Of a stretch of 64,000 bases of DNA, positions 32,560-46,759 are shown in pieces; within the stretch, counting starts at the first letter, position 1, and every line of letters starts with the position of its first letter. The stretch is taken from positions 33,791,248 to 33,855,247 of the forward strand of contig NC_085871.1 in assembly GCF_034702125.1 (NCBI RefSeq), in the 5' to 3' direction. Below the pieces are notes generated by a model. That model was not told the origin of the DNA. It was given only the letters and a program-made list of their open reading frames with translations, and did not search any database. Both the position numbers and the translations under genes were made by a program. This DNA comes from Engraulis encrasicolus. Its lineage: Eukaryota > Chordata > Actinopteri > Clupeiformes > Engraulidae.

Positions 32560-34260
32560 ACAACAAGAAAAAGCCCCCCTCCATGGTAATTCGAGGTTCC
32601 AAAAGATTTTGGGGTTTAATGAAGATGTAAGAGAGCCTTCATTGTTGGGGGTACGGGGGTTCCTCTCCCAGGAAAATGTTAAAATACAGTAATTTCAAAT
32701 GCAATTGGAATACAATATGAGAGAATAAAATGCATTTAATATAGACCAATAATCAAGTGTGGGGTTTTTTTGTATCGTGTAAGCTTGGGCCCGGTAGGCC
32801 CGTGCAGTAATCCATGCTTGACAGAGACGAAGAGACTGAGAGAAGTCAAGAGAGAGAGCGAAAGTGATGCACAGACTTTAAAGTCCGCTAGAAACTATTG
32901 ATATTCATATATGCTCCGAGGTGCTTGGAAAGGTTAATTGAGTGCGCATAATCCATTATCTGTGGGGAAAACACTGTTTAACACTGGCATAAATTATGTA
33001 GAGATTAATAGTAAAAACGCTAGGGAGGAAGAGCAAATCAGCAGCACGAGTTTGCTGTGGCACTAATTGAATTAATGTATTCCAACAGTTAGGGCTAGGT
33101 GAAGTTTTTTTGTCACCAACTGATGTATATTATGACATTACTATTACTGTTGCTTCTTACAGTTCAAGTTCCTCTTTCTTGCTGAGAGAGCTACACGCAC
33201 ACAGTGAATTCGATGGTACCAAATTAACTTTGAGGGAACTTGTTTTGACATGATCAGAATTCGTGTTGTCCTAGAGACCTATGGTGTTATTTCAACACCC
33301 TACAAAGCCTTGATGATGTAACTCACATTCTGTGTTTAAACTACTCAAGCCACAGTACATCATTATTTTCGTATTAGTTGAGAACCTACCATGCCATCAA
33401 CCTCCTCAACTTCACAGTTAAATTAACTTTTTTGATGTAATTGCAAATTCTTGCGATTTTAACACATCTGCTGAATAGTGGAAATGGGACTACAAATGGG
33501 ACTACAGGCTGTCTTGGCTTTGCAGTGTCATATTCTCTCTTCCTCCTGAGAGGACTACACACAGCAACTGCAATTGTGTTCGCCTACATCAACTTTGAGC
33601 GTGTATCATTTTAACATAATGTGAGTGTTTGTTTTTTTCCCAGTCATAGTAATGCTAATTGAATAATCTCCAATGTGTAAATAACTACATACAAAATTGA
33701 AAAACCTCAAACCTTTTAAGTACTGATTAAGGCTTAATTAAGTTAAGTTTTAATTAATGCTCAAAAACTATAATTAACTTTACATAGTGCTTTTCGTAGA
33801 GCAAGAACTGAACACCTAATATGATGATATAAGGATGTATAATGATACAAAAACAGGAGAAATTGTGTCGACTGTACAGTTTATTTCTATTTTCATAGTT
33901 TTTTGGCCCTTTAGTCTTGCATCTGCATTTTGGATGAGCGCACCACCACCACTTCACTTCAATTAGGAACCTAGAGATGGACATTGGAAATGAGCTTTGG
34001 CTACAAATGCTATGATGCTTGCTGTTTGGCTGTTATACAACCTGTGCTGTGTATCTGTCCCTATCAAATAAAACTAAACTAAATAAACCAAGTGCCCAAT
34101 TATACTGCAGCTCCTTGACGTGTTAGATTTTTTGGTCAAAGGTTAAATAAACTAATTGCCCCAATGATACCAAGCTCCTTGACGTGTTTGATTCTTTGGT
34201 CAAAAGTTAAATCAACTTTTTATTCCGCAGTGTAGTTCCAAACACATTTTTCCACAACAG
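32560..34260. other. Unassigned AT-rich DNA with a small tandem duplication
   Basis: A unit of about 65 bp (CTCCTTGACGTGTTAGATT and CTCCTTGACGTGTTTGATT with TTTGGTCAAA) is present twice at about 34079-34212. No gene was recognised. Confidence 0.5.
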
Positions 34261-34304
34261 CGTAAAGACATGGGACTCTGCAAATTGTGCTGTACAGAGG
34301 CACA

Positions 34305-34552
<248 letters not shown>

Positions 34553-34759
34553 AGGCATTGCTGGCTCTCCTGTCTGGCCCTGGCCTGGACTCAGAGAGCC
34601 TCATCTTTCCCATCTCATCTCATCTCATCTCTGGTCTGGAAAAAGAGGCCCAGATGATGGTGAGCTAATCACTCCCCGAGCAAAGCTAGCGCTGATTGTG
34701 CAAACAAGCCGTTTGGCCGTGAAAAGCCATTAGTGGCCACAGAGTGACCGCTCCGACAG

Positions 34760-34968
34760 ACGCACGCACACACTCACACTCACACTCACACACACACACA
34801 GACACACACACACAAACACGCACACAAAAACTCTGTCTCTCACTCTCTCACACACTCTCTCTTCCTCTCTCTCTCTCTCTCTATCTCTCTCACACACGCA
34901 CGCACGCACGCACGCACGCACGCACAAATGCTTTCTCTGTGTCTCTCACTCTCTCACAAACAAACAAA

Positions 34969-35024
<56 letters not shown>

Positions 35025-35040
35025 CACACGCACACACCAA
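34760..35040. repeat. Compound CA/CT/CGCA microsatellite
   Basis: Alternating blocks of CACA, CTCT and CGCA in the same order as in the array just upstream, ending in a pure (CT)n at about 34979-35018. Confidence 0.95.
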
Positions 35041-35230
35041 TCGCACCAGTGCAGACATAAACACAAACACAGACGCTCCCACAGAGAAGTAATTACACTC
35101 TATTTGGCTGGAAAAGCTAGACTCGCGCCTATGGGGATGGGGAGTAAAATGCCCTTCCCTGCGGGGGGAGCTAATTGCATTTCATGCGGTGCCCCGTCAT
35201 ACCCGTCCCAACACGGACCCAAACGATGAT

Positions 35231-35934
35231 GGGCAGGTGTTAGCTGTTATTCCCTTTCAGAAGCTGCCAAGTGGGACAGCTGATCTTTGGTCTAATGGTG
35301 GAGGAGTTGGCGGGAGGAGGTTGATAGTTCGAATATCATCCCAGAAAAGAATGGCGAGGGATATTGGTCTCTGATATTGAACTGTTGCAGGTTTGAATCC
35401 CAACACAGACCTTATGGGAATGGGCAGGTGTTGGCTGTTATTCCCCTACAGAAGCTGGCAAGTGGAACAGCTGTCTGTGACCTAATGGCAGAAGAGTTGG
35501 CGGGAGGAGGTTGCTGGTAAGAGTTGGCGGGAGGAGGTTGATGGTTCAACTCTCTTCCCAGAAAAGAATGGCGAGGGAGTTGGTGTCTGATATTGAAGTA
35601 TTGCAGGTTTGAATCCACGGACCTTATGGGAATGAGCAGGTGCTAGCTGTTATTCCCTTACAGAAGTTGCCAAGTGGGGAAGCTGTCTGTGGCCTAATGG
35701 TGGAGGATTTGGCGGGAGGAGGTTGATAGTTCGAATCTCATTTCAGAAAAGAATGGCGAGGGATATTGGTCTCTGATATTGAACTGTTGCAGGTTTGAAT
35801 CCCAACACAGACCTAATGAGAAGGGGCAGGTGTTAGCTGTTATTCCCCTACAGAAGCTGCCAAGTGGGACAGTTGTTTGTGGCCTAATGGTAGAAGAGTT
35901 GGCGGGAGGAGGTTGCTGGTTCGAATCCCATATA
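35231..35934 (+). repeat. Tandem array of tRNA-like modules (about 190-213-bp unit, four copies)
   Basis: GGGCAGGTGTTAGCTGTTATTCC recurs with variation near 35231, 35422, 35635 and 35824. Each unit also has TGGCCTAATGGTGGAGGA, resembling a tRNA A box, then TTGGCGGGAGGAGGTT, and a GGTTCGAATCYCA sequence resembling a B box. A second B-box-like GGTTTGAATCC follows in each complete unit. This looks like a tRNA-derived SINE amplified as a tandem satellite-like array rather than by scattered insertion. No functional tRNA can be folded from the head. Confidence 0.75.
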
Positions 35935-36889
35935 GCGGCAAACAGTAAAAATGGCGTGTTAATATTTCAGAGGAAACTTTTATAAATCTACATGTCATAT
36001 TAACAACACTGTGGAGAGTCAAATTAGGCTACTCAAAGAGTCAATGTTACTCAAAAACTCAAAACGTCAATGTAAAATTGTGCAGGTGGCCAGTGTAATT
36101 ATAACTCCTCATATTTACACACTATAACTCTGAAAATGTTACATTAACCAAAGAGTAGAATTTAAAATAATTAAAGAATTTTTAAAACTATGATCAAAAC
36201 CATGTAGAACAAGTGAAGATTTCAAAACCCAGATGGGGAGACAATTCCCTCCATCCACCCAATATAAATCACGATCGACGATACAATTCACACCCTTCCC
36301 ATACCTCAATACCGACAACTCGCTCTGGATGTGAGCAGTAACCAAAAAAAAAAAGACACAATGAATGGTCTACACAATACCAGTAGCCTATACAAGGCGT
36401 ACTGTAGTATCGAGCGCAGACAGAGGCAGCCAGAGACTTTTGTAGAGGAATAAATTAAGGAGTTACCCATCTTTGTCATCCCATATTCTATCTATGGGAA
36501 TAATAAAGAGTTTACGAGAGTTCTTCCCGGTGATGCCGCTTCTTCTATTGTCTTGGCTGTAGATTCGGGTTGTTAAAAGCTTTGGTGGTGGTGGTGGTGG
36601 TGGGTGGGGGTGTACGTAGGCGCTTTATTAACAGCATGGCGGGCCATAAAGCTCTCTCCGGTGACTGCTTAATGCGGAGATCAATAGCATGACACATAGC
36701 TCTCTCTCTTTCTCGTCCTTTTTCTCTCTCGGCTGTCCACTTAGGGCTCACTCGATATGTAGCAAACACTTCAACACATAGGCCTACACAGACGCATGGA
36801 CACAGAGACATGCATAATATATACACACAGACAGAGACGCGGACACAGGCACATGGATGAATACGCGAACGCACGCACGCACGCACGCA

Positions 36890-36932
<43 letters not shown>
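36890..36932. repeat. CT microsatellite
   Basis: (CT)n preceded by ACGC units. Confidence 0.95.
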
Positions 36933-36935
<3 letters not shown>

Positions 36936-37277
36936 TGACTAACCCTGCAGTGGTATGCAATGCATTGCCTACCCACACGTGTTATTGAAAAATTTTAAAA
37001 GGCATTTACTGTAGCCTACCTATCTACTGTAATCGATATAAACACCTCAAGGCACCCTGGGGTTTGAGATGGAGGGGAAGCGCATCTCTGGCAAACTGTG
37101 TGTTCCGATGGCCTGGCCAACACATTACGATCCATCACTTGTTCATCCATCAACTTCCTGAGTATATGTTGCAGTATAGCCATTAGGCTAAAGCAAGAGA
37201 AAGGGTGAATCACAGAGATAGACAAAAAAACAAAACAAAAAAATTAGAAAGAAGTTATGTAAGAAGTTAAGTGAGAA

Positions 37278-37380
<103 letters not shown>

Positions 37381-37522
37381 GGAGAGAACGAGAACAAGAG
37401 TAAGGGAAATAGAGAGAGAGAAAGAGAGAAAGAGAGAAAGAAACACAGGAAGAGGGACCTGACAGAAAGAAAGAGATACAGATACACAAATGACTAAGAG
37501 AGTGGAAATGTGTGTGAGAGAG

Positions 37523-37691
<169 letters not shown>

Positions 37692-37920
37692 TCAGGGTTG
37701 AGGTATAGGCAAAGAGAGACAGTGTGCGAGTACCGGTACAGTTGTGGTTATTGACTGCCCAGTAGAATGGAGAGAGCCTGATAGAGGAGCAGAATGGAGT
37801 GAGGGTGAGATGGGCTATCTCTATGGCTGCTTAATGAGACCCTGTTCAGAACAAGCATCACACTAACACCACACCCAGCAGCAATGGTGGATACAATGTG
37901 AAAGACTGCAGCCAGTAAAT

Positions 37921-38880
37921 TATTAGATTAGATTAGATTAGATTATTTATTGTCCCATAGGGATATTTGTTTTCACATCAGGCAGTTCAGTTTCATCAGG
38001 TTCGGCATTTGTTAGATTTTTGTGGTTCACAATACATGTAGACACCATTGACTCATATAGGCCTACATAAACACATCCTCAGACATCCATATACATACAC
38101 ACATCCATCCATATACACTCATACATGTACTGTACAGTCCTCTACATGCATACTTATAAAGTACTTTAGAATTAATGTAAAATTCACCAGAGCGCAAAAC
38201 AGCTATTTAATCCTGTCCTGTGATCATTTGTGGCTTGATGCTAATGCCTCCCATCACTTCCAGTGGTTATGGTAAGCTATGCTAATAATTCTGATCCAAT
38301 AATTCTAAGTACTGAAAAAACTGAGAAGAAAATGCACATTCATGAATAATGCTTGGAAATACTGCAAATATGTGAAAATCAAAAAAGGGTGGACTGTTCC
38401 TTTAACCCTCCCTTCTCATTTACCCAGCTATGTCACCACACATACTTTAGTCCACACATGAATCCCCTCATTACTTCGTTCCTGTGTTCCCCCAATGTCA
38501 CCATATGCCCATCATGTCATGGGGGGGTTACGTGTGTGTGTGTGTGCGTGTGCGTGTGCGTGTGCGCGTGCGTATGGGGGGTTTCAGTGCCGTTAAAGCT
38601 GAGGGAACAAAACTGTTCTTGAAAGGTGCTTTTGTTCCAGTCCAGGGATCTTTACCTGCGACTGGATGGGAGAAAGGTGATGAACTGGTTCAGGGGGTGG
38701 TTGGGGCTGTTTGCTATTGTATGGGCTAGGCGTGTGATGGCTTTGTCATTTTGTGTCAGTGAGGCTGCGGGTGGGGATGTGTATTATCTTGGATGCTAAA
38801 TTGGAGATTTTGACGAGTTTGTTCTTAGTGACAGTTAGTATGTTGAAGAAACACGGGGAGCAGTAGAGTTGAAAAAAGTA
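37921..38880 (-). mobile_element. LINE 3' end with AATCT-type tail
   Basis: On the minus strand the 3' end is CCTATGGGACAATAAATAAT followed by an (ATCTA)-like tail (37921-37945). Upstream, broken frames at about 38590-38870 give NILTVTKNKLVKISNLASKI and HPLNQFITFLPSSRR followed by DWNKSTF, the usual C-terminal pattern of L2/Rex-type LINE ORFs (K-N-K-L, then H-P-L, then L-P-S-x-R-R). Frameshifts and stops break it, and a GT/GC microsatellite (38528-38575) lies between the ORF and the 3' UTR. Confidence 0.7.
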
Positions 38881-39011
38881 AGTTGCCTCAAGTTGAGTTA
38901 ACTTGCAAACATAAGGCAGCAGGGCAACTTACCTGTTTATGTTTAGCTGGCTTACAATGTTTTACAGCGTAGGTTTGGTTTGGAACATGGTGTTGACAAA
39001 TTATCCAGTGT

Positions 39012-39664
39012 TATTATATGGTTGTGACGTCATCTGTCGAATGCTCCATTCATTTCAACGGGGCTCCCCAACGTTCGGACGTCTGTTATTTTTCGATAAC
39101 GGACGGGTTGGTCTATAACAGACCGCTGTCAATGGCAACAATACTTTTCACTGCTAAAGCGACTTTTCATCAAGACTCTAATCAGCTGCTGTGATAGGCC
39201 TAGACAGCACCCGTTGTCCTGGCTACCGCTGTCAATGGCAACAAGACGTTCACTGCTAAAGCCACTGGCTTGTATACAAGTCAGTGGCTAAAGCGAATGT
39301 TTCATATCACTCCGCAGGGGGTCCGGTCTTTTGTCACTCTAATCAGCTGCTGTGATAGACAACACCTGTTGTCCTGGCTAGCCTACCTAGCTGTTGCCTA
39401 GCGGTGTTCCACAACGGCACTGTTTTGTTTTGCGCAGCAACAATCTTAACATTAAATAGGTCTAAAGAAATGACCCCGCATGTGTGAATCATTTAAGTAT
39501 ATCCATATAATAAGCGGGTTAACTTTCGGCGAGTCGGTCGCTTTGTGGAATAGCAGCACTTCAGAGAGAACAAGACCCCTCCGCTCCGCGTCGGGGTCTA
39601 AAGATTCTCTCTGTCGTGCTGCTATTCCACGGTAGCGACCTTCTCGCCGAACGTTAACCCTTAC
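39012..39664. mobile_element. Composite hairpin repeat, copy 2
   Basis: Same orientation and structure as 20404-21046, including TATTATATGG/CCATATAATA and the terminal 145-bp hairpin (39516-39660). Compared with copy 1 it has small insertions of about 6 and 5 bp and a 1-bp deletion. Confidence 0.85.
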
Positions 39665-41773
39665 TTCACATTTTACATTATGTTTGTTATAACGTGGTGG
39701 TGACACTTAAAGGTAATCTCAGAAGTGGTATCTCAGAAGTCCCCATCATCCACTCCACAAACTATACGCCCCCAAGCGGCCTCCTGCCAAGAAAACCTAA
39801 CTTAAGGTCCTTGGTCTTCACCCAGCAAGCGCCTCTCTGTAAGCAAGGGGGGAAAACAGTCATTAGGTAGGCCTATGTAACATCCACCACCATTTCAAAA
39901 CTGAAGCCACCACACCAAACCAAAATAAAAAACACACCACCCATCCACAATAACTTATTTAACTTAGTTTTAGGTCTTAAACTTTGAAGCACCGCAGCAA
40001 ATAAGGTTTTATATTCAATTTTCAAATCTGCACCCCACAACCACAAACAAGACTACCTTAAGGTCCTCAGACTTTAGTCAGCCAGCCAAGGAAAAAAACA
40101 ATCATTATGTTACATCCACCTCTTCAAAACTTTGAAGAACAGCAGCAAGTAAAGTTTTGTTTTCCATTTTTGGTGGTCATTGATTTAAGGTTCTGCTCCT
40201 AAGGGACTTGTATGTGGAAAAGACATGTGAATTGGGAAAGACAATAAAAGAAAAGAAAAGGAAAAAAGCAAAGAAAAGAAAACTGCTCTAATGATAATAC
40301 TGAAACTACTGAAACTGCCACTACAATGGGCACAGGTGGACAGCCTATACACCTTGGTAGTGTGATGGTTGTGTGGCCATTCAAATGTGAAAGGCCACTA
40401 AAGGTACATGGAAGACCTTTCTGCTGTCATGAAAAATTGTCTTAAATAAGATGTGTCGATATGAAGAAGACAAAAAACCTATAAAAATCCATCTGGTACC
40501 TGAGGATAGACATACTGTACATTGTGTGGCTTGTCTGGCACTTGCACCATTACGAAAAATCTCGTTGGTCTAGCTTGAAGCGGAATGTGACATGAGGCTC
40601 GCAAAGAGCATTGTGAAACCTGTGGTAGGCCTGCTATTACATGTTACTGTTCCTAGGTCAGATACAGAGCATTCCTTCAGGCTAAAAGTCTAAAAGGTGA
40701 CCCAATTACTGTCACACTACTGGCATGAGAGCAGGACAGGAGGCTTTTGAAAATGTTTTCAGAAAGACCCATTTAAGTCGTCTCAATCCAAACTCTAGAA
40801 GTTGGCATTGACATATCTATGACCCCACCACCACTTAACCTGTCTAGTGGCAAGTGTGCACGCAGGCTGTTTCAAGGTATTATTTGGGGGCCCTAGGCAC
40901 TGCCCCCCCCCCCTGGCACGTAGCCTGCGTTTTGTTAGTCAACTCGCTATTCCACAAGCAAACACTACCATTGGTGGCCACGTTTTCATGATTACATTCT
41001 CTGGGGGTCCTAGACAATTGCCTAGTTTTCTTGTCTGGTTGTCACAGGCCTGGCAAGTGTGCATGTGATTCTCCTTCTCCTCCTAGCCCTGGGGTGATGA
41101 GATATCGAGAGAAAAAAAACACTTCACCAATGATCAACAGACCAAAGTTTCAAAGTAACACTTCTGCATCGCTAAAGTCTTAAGGGAGATTGAGCTGCTA
41201 TCTCTAGCCATATAGTTGGTCATCGACTGAAATGCTAAAAAGGGATTACGAAACCAAGTTAATTGCAGGAAACAGTTGAGTGTAAAAGATGGTATTTAAC
41301 ATGGCAAAGGGGCTTACTCTACCCCTGAGGACGGCTAAATAGGATGAGACTGGTGTTGAATGGCTCTGCCGGTTAACCACTGGAGACAGTTGATTCATGT
41401 TAGCTGCAGGCAACCGCACGACTAAATGGCTGAATTTGTTTTATAGTGTTTTTTCTTTTTCTTTTTTTCTCTCCTTTCTTCCTCAGTTCTTTTCTTTTTC
41501 TTTTCTTTTTGTCTTTCACTCGCTTCTCACACACAGCCACATTTCACCAACTGAGAGCAGGTGTCTGTGTCTGTGTCTTGTTTCCACTCCCCCCCCCCCC
41601 ACCCCTCTCTCTCTCCTTCTCCCCCCCCCAGCCTTCTGGCATGTCTTAGACACAGTCAGCAAACTTTGCCAAAGTCACGCTGCCTGAACCCAATCAAACT
41701 CCTCCAGCCCTGTTGCCACCATCACCGCAGAGGACTTCAACAAATTACCCAGCAAACATCAGTGCTCAGCTGT

Positions 41774-41780
<7 letters not shown>
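39665..41780. other. Unassigned non-coding DNA with an imperfect duplication
   Basis: ACTTAAGGTCCTTGGTCTTC and ACCTTAAGGTCCTCAGACTT (near 39799 and 40054), each followed by a CAAGG-AAAACA-GTCATTA-type segment, AACATCCACC and TTCAAAACT, point to an old tandem duplication of about 250 bp at 39790-40160. A GGGGGCCCTAGGC-type fragment at about 40887 may be an old MITE. No exon was recognised. Confidence 0.4.
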
Positions 41781-42125
<345 letters not shown>

Positions 42126-42127
42126 AT

Positions 42128-42358
42128 CACTGCATCCGTGTGGCCGGGAGCCACGGCAACAGGATGGGGGAGCTCAGCCGTCATAACGGCAATAATAAAT
42201 CCCCTTTTGTTCCCAATTAAAACCTTCCTAATGACATTCCGGCCCGAATCGATTGCCGCACAAATTATGATCCAGCTGAGAACGCTTATGTCTCCCGGAG
42301 TCTGGACTGGGTTTCACCCCAAACACGCTGCACGCACGCTCCATCTGAATACTTTCCA
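42128..42358. other. Possible conserved non-coding element
   Basis: A non-repetitive island between microsatellites with several TAAT/ATTA cores (AATAATAAATCC, CAATTAAAACC, CCTAATGAC) and an ATCGATT site. It has the appearance of a developmental enhancer-type element, but that needs comparative data. No open frame with splice sites is evident. Confidence 0.25.
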
Positions 42359-42363
42359 ATATC

Positions 42364-42599
<236 letters not shown>

Positions 42600-43007
42600 G
42601 ACGCACACACAGGCATACTCCTACAAACGCACATGCATATGCACACGTACACACACACACGCACATACTGACTGGCACACACACACGGGCACATTGATAG
42701 GCATGCACACAAGCACACTCCTGCACACACCCACGCATGCACGCACGCACGCACACACACCTGACATGATCCCAATATTATATACAAACATGCACGCATT
42801 CACACAGACTTGCTAGCCCACATAGGCAGGCAGGCAGGCACAGACGCACACACGCATACATTGGCTGGCCCTCCGTCAATACATGTAATGACTCCAATTC
42901 TGGGTCCAGAATGATATGGCCGACACCTGGCTTGATTTCATGGGTTCTGTGTACTGTGTACTTGTCAGGCCAAGTTTGCAGGTACATGGTAGGCCTACCT
43001 GTAGCCC

Positions 43008-43168
43008 CTGCATGCCGTACCTCCAATGGCACGCTGCAGTCATTGAAAAGTTAACTACCATTGTACTACAATACTATGACATTACACAGGGACTTTCGTA
43101 AAGCACTACGACTTGGTCATTTCCATTCTGATAACAGGAAATTTATAATGCTGTGTCTTAATGGTTTA
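43008..43168. repeat. Dispersed repeat, partner at 13277-13441
   Basis: See the first copy. Both copies are in the same orientation and diverged. Confidence 0.65.
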
Positions 43169-43368
43169 AGACTGTGACTGATCCTGCGATGAAATGCATC
43201 TTGTACAATGATGTATGATTATAAATGTGAACATTTTAATCCACGGAAACACCCAAACTTTCTTCAGTAACTTTAATCCTCCCCGCCAGGCCCTTCCCCT
43301 TCTTTTCGGTTCTGTTCCAAATTTTAGGGACCAATGTACAATTAAAACATAAATGTTGCCATTTAATG

Positions 43369-43698
43369 CAGTGTTTAATGCAGGCACCCTCAATTCATGA
43401 AAAAATGTCAAGGCACCCCAAACCAACAAGTCGTAACATGGCATCGCATACGATACCACACAAACTTAGAAAAGTAACACATTTGGAGACGTCACACAAC
43501 CTACATTCAAAGTTGCAGCTTACTGGGGGACCAAAATTTACTTTATTATGCGTAAATGGCAGATGAAAGATTCCACTGACTAAGAACTGATTTATTAATT
43601 TAGATACATATGTATTATTATATTACATAATTGATTTATCAGCCACGTTTCCACAGCACGTTTCCACAGTGCCCCGGCACCCTGGTTGAGAAACACTG
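43369..43698. mobile_element. hAT MITE with 8-bp target duplication
   Basis: The left end CAGTGTTTAATGCAGGCACC and the right end (inward) CAGTGTTTCTCAACCAGGG are flanked by a perfect ATTTAATG duplication (43361-43368 and 43699-43706). The CAGTGTTTCTCAACC start is the familiar Charlie-type hAT terminus. Confidence 0.9.
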
Positions 43699-44389
43699 AT
43701 TTAATGCATTGTATCAGAGTTTTACATTTACATCTGCAGTCCCTGGTAGGACATAAAACATCAAAATGTATTAACACATAAGCCTACACATAAATACAGT
43801 AAACAAATCACTCTCATGAGTGTCCCCCCCACTCCTGCCACTCCTCCACTTCCCTTCCCACCGTCCTTCCTCTTGCATCATGTATTCTCTTCCTGTACCT
43901 AACCAGGAGCAAACGTTTCATCACACCATCTCCTCGCCTTGTTCTGTCCTCTCATTTCCACTCTTCCTCTCCTCTTCATCTTACGTCTCTTTCTTTCCCT
44001 ATTCCGTGTCTCTTCTGTCTTCTGTCTCCTCCACTCGTGTCCTGTCCTCTTTGCCTGTTCTCTCCTGCCCTCTCTTCACTTCTGTCCTCTTGTCCTCTCT
44101 TTTCCTCTCCTCCTTTTTCTTGTCCTCCACTGCTCTCTTCTCTTCTCCTCCCATCTCCATACGTACCCGTCTCCCTGCGCAGCAAAGAGTACCTCTCTGT
44201 GCCTGCTGGACTGGATCTTAATTAAAAGTCTGGGCCGAGGAGTGGTTTCGCCTTTCGCGCGATTAGCCTCGATATGACGGCGGCGAATGAGTGCAGCACT
44301 TAGACTCATTTCGTTTGCCTCAACTTTTTTTTTAATGGATCACACTTCCACAGAGCTGTCAAATATTCTTTACACAGCCATCCGTCGTG

Positions 44390-44391
<2 letters not shown>

Positions 44392-44473
<82 letters not shown>

Positions 44474-44480
44474 TCTCTCC
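44392..44480. repeat. TC microsatellite, about 88 bp
   Basis: (TC)n with a CC interruption near the right end. The preceding 43820-44200 stretch is pyrimidine-rich and gives only spurious frames. Confidence 0.97.
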
Positions 44481-44718
44481 TCCCCCCATGCAACTCTTCT
44501 CATACCAACACAGGCACACCAACACCCTGCTAAGCGTAGGCATAAGCAGACACAGCCTGGTTTTATTCTTATTTAAATGTATTCATCTCTAATTTTTAAC
44601 TCACATTTTCTCACAAACTAAGAAATACTGCATACTGTCATACTGCATACTTACGTGGCAAAACATCTCACAGAATGAATAGCAAGCTGGGGTTTTTCCA
44701 CACAAAAATCATTATTAA

Positions 44719-44933
44719 CCCTCTGAGGTCCGAGTGCCCTTCAGAGGGCAATGTGTCTCCAAAAACAAATCTGTAACTCTGTGAGTTTTTGTCATTGAAA
44801 CATATAAGTCACACCATTAGAAACCTCAGACCTTCCAGGTCCCAAATATATATATATGAAATGAAAATACTTGAAAATGTTAGGGTGGTGCAAGCAGCCT
44901 AAAAGCCTCTGAAAAGCCTTAGACCTCAGAGGG
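44719..44933. mobile_element. TTAA-flanked piggyBac-like MITE, 215 bp
   Basis: TTAA at 44715-44718 and 44934-44937 flank a perfect 12-bp inverted repeat CCCTCTGAGGTC. Subterminal CCTTCAGAGGG and GCCTCTGAAAAG repeat the terminal motif. Confidence 0.9.
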
Positions 44934-45219
44934 TTAATATAGGCTGAGGATTGAGGTCCAGAAGGTAGTATTTCTCTTCAGTCAATGCACTTCCAGAAAT
45001 CAAAAGAACAAACGTGAACATCAAACTCTCAGTGATTTCCGATTGGTGCTGCTTTGATTTAATGGTTGATTTCATGGATGACTGAGCGCTAGACTGCACA
45101 CAGACAAATGGACTATACCCAAGGAAATAAGTTATGGATTGACTGAAAATTGTTTATTCACACAATTATTCTGAGTTAATGACAATCCATCAGTGTCAGA
45201 AAACTGAGAATTTGTGTAA

Positions 45220-45353
<134 letters not shown>

Positions 45354-45632
45354 GCTCCAGTCCACCTTCGTGATGCCACTGCTATTGAAGCACACCAACA
45401 AGGTGGGGCCCAAATTCCGGACCCCACATGTTTTGACCACTTTTACTGGAGTAGTTTTTTTGTTACTGGTAAAAGTAAAAATATAAAACACTGACAGGTT
45501 AGGGTTAGGGAATGTTTCTGTTTGGGCGCAGTTAAGCATTCTTTAGTTACGTAATATGGTTACGTAATATGAATGGAAGTCAATGGGAAGGCCCCTCAAA
45601 GATATTAAGGTGGGGCTGTGTGTGTGTGTGCG

Positions 45633-45633
<1 letters not shown>

Positions 45634-45707
<74 letters not shown>

Positions 45708-45720
45708 GTGTGTGTGTGTG
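45634..45720. repeat. TGTC then GT microsatellite
   Basis: About 18 TGTC units followed by (GT)n. Confidence 0.97.
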
Positions 45721-45948
45721 AGAGAGAGATACAGATGGTGAGGGCAGAGGACGGGCATGCAAAGGACTAAGCTCTACCCAGAAAGGGAAAAGATAGATAC
45801 AGTAAGTATGCATTTAGCAAAATATCTAAAGGCACAAAAGTAACTATAATAATGATAAATATTTATATATTTAATACTGCATTAACCACAATTTCCAGCT
45901 GATCACAGTCCTATTACTGCATGTAGTTGCTGTAACAGATGAAAAGGA

Positions 45949-45954
<6 letters not shown>

Positions 45955-46007
<53 letters not shown>

Positions 46008-46010
46008 CAC

Positions 46011-46067
<57 letters not shown>

Positions 46068-46068
46068 G
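45955..46068. repeat. AG and CAGA microsatellite
   Basis: (AG)n followed by (ACAG)n at 46025-46068. The surrounding 46070-46400 is purine-rich, with another (AG)n at 46320-46372. Confidence 0.95.
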
Positions 46069-46317
46069 TTGAGAGGAGTGAGACAGGATGAGGAGAGTGA
46101 GAGGGCTGAAACCGAGAGATAGAGGAAAATAGAGAAGACAAAAAGAATGAAAGAAGAAGAAAGTCATGGGGGAGAAGAGAGAGAAAGACAACAATGGAGA
46201 GAACGAGAGGTGGAGAGACAGTGAAATACTGAGGAATAGATAGGCCTATACACTGGGGAGGAGGAGAGAATAGGGAGGGTAGGGAGAAAGAGGGATGCAG
46301 GATGAAAGAGAGAGAAG

Positions 46318-46380
<63 letters not shown>

Positions 46381-46715
46381 GGAGAGAAGGAGAGATGGGA
46401 TGAGCTGCAAGGAGGTGAGTGTGTTCACTAATTACTGCAGCTGGCAATTATGTTTGTAATATGGACACTTAGCAATCAATCTGCTACTGTTCCTCCATGG
46501 CTGAGGGGCGGCCATGCATTTAGGCAGATTACCCATACAAGCAGATCCTATTCATTCAACACCTTAGTGGCAAACATGCTGAAAAGAGAAAGGGGGAGAG
46601 GGAGAGAGAGAGAGAGAGAGAGCAGGGAGCAGGGGGTGAAGGAAGATGGGAATGGGCTGAGAGAGGACAGAGGGAGCGATATTTGAAAAATGTGGGCTGA
46701 ATGAGGAGAGAGAGC

Positions 46716-46734
<19 letters not shown>

Positions 46735-46759
<25 letters not shown>

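Noticed and set aside
35231..35934. Functional tRNA genes in the tandem array or the SINE heads
   Set aside because: A- and B-box-like motifs are present, but acceptor stem and anticodon arm pairing are not complete, and the copies belong to repeat families.
43820..44277. A 133-codon plus-strand frame rich in Ser, Pro and Leu
   Set aside because: The DNA is a pyrimidine-rich tract (TCC/TCT), so the frame reflects composition bias; there is no signal of an exon.
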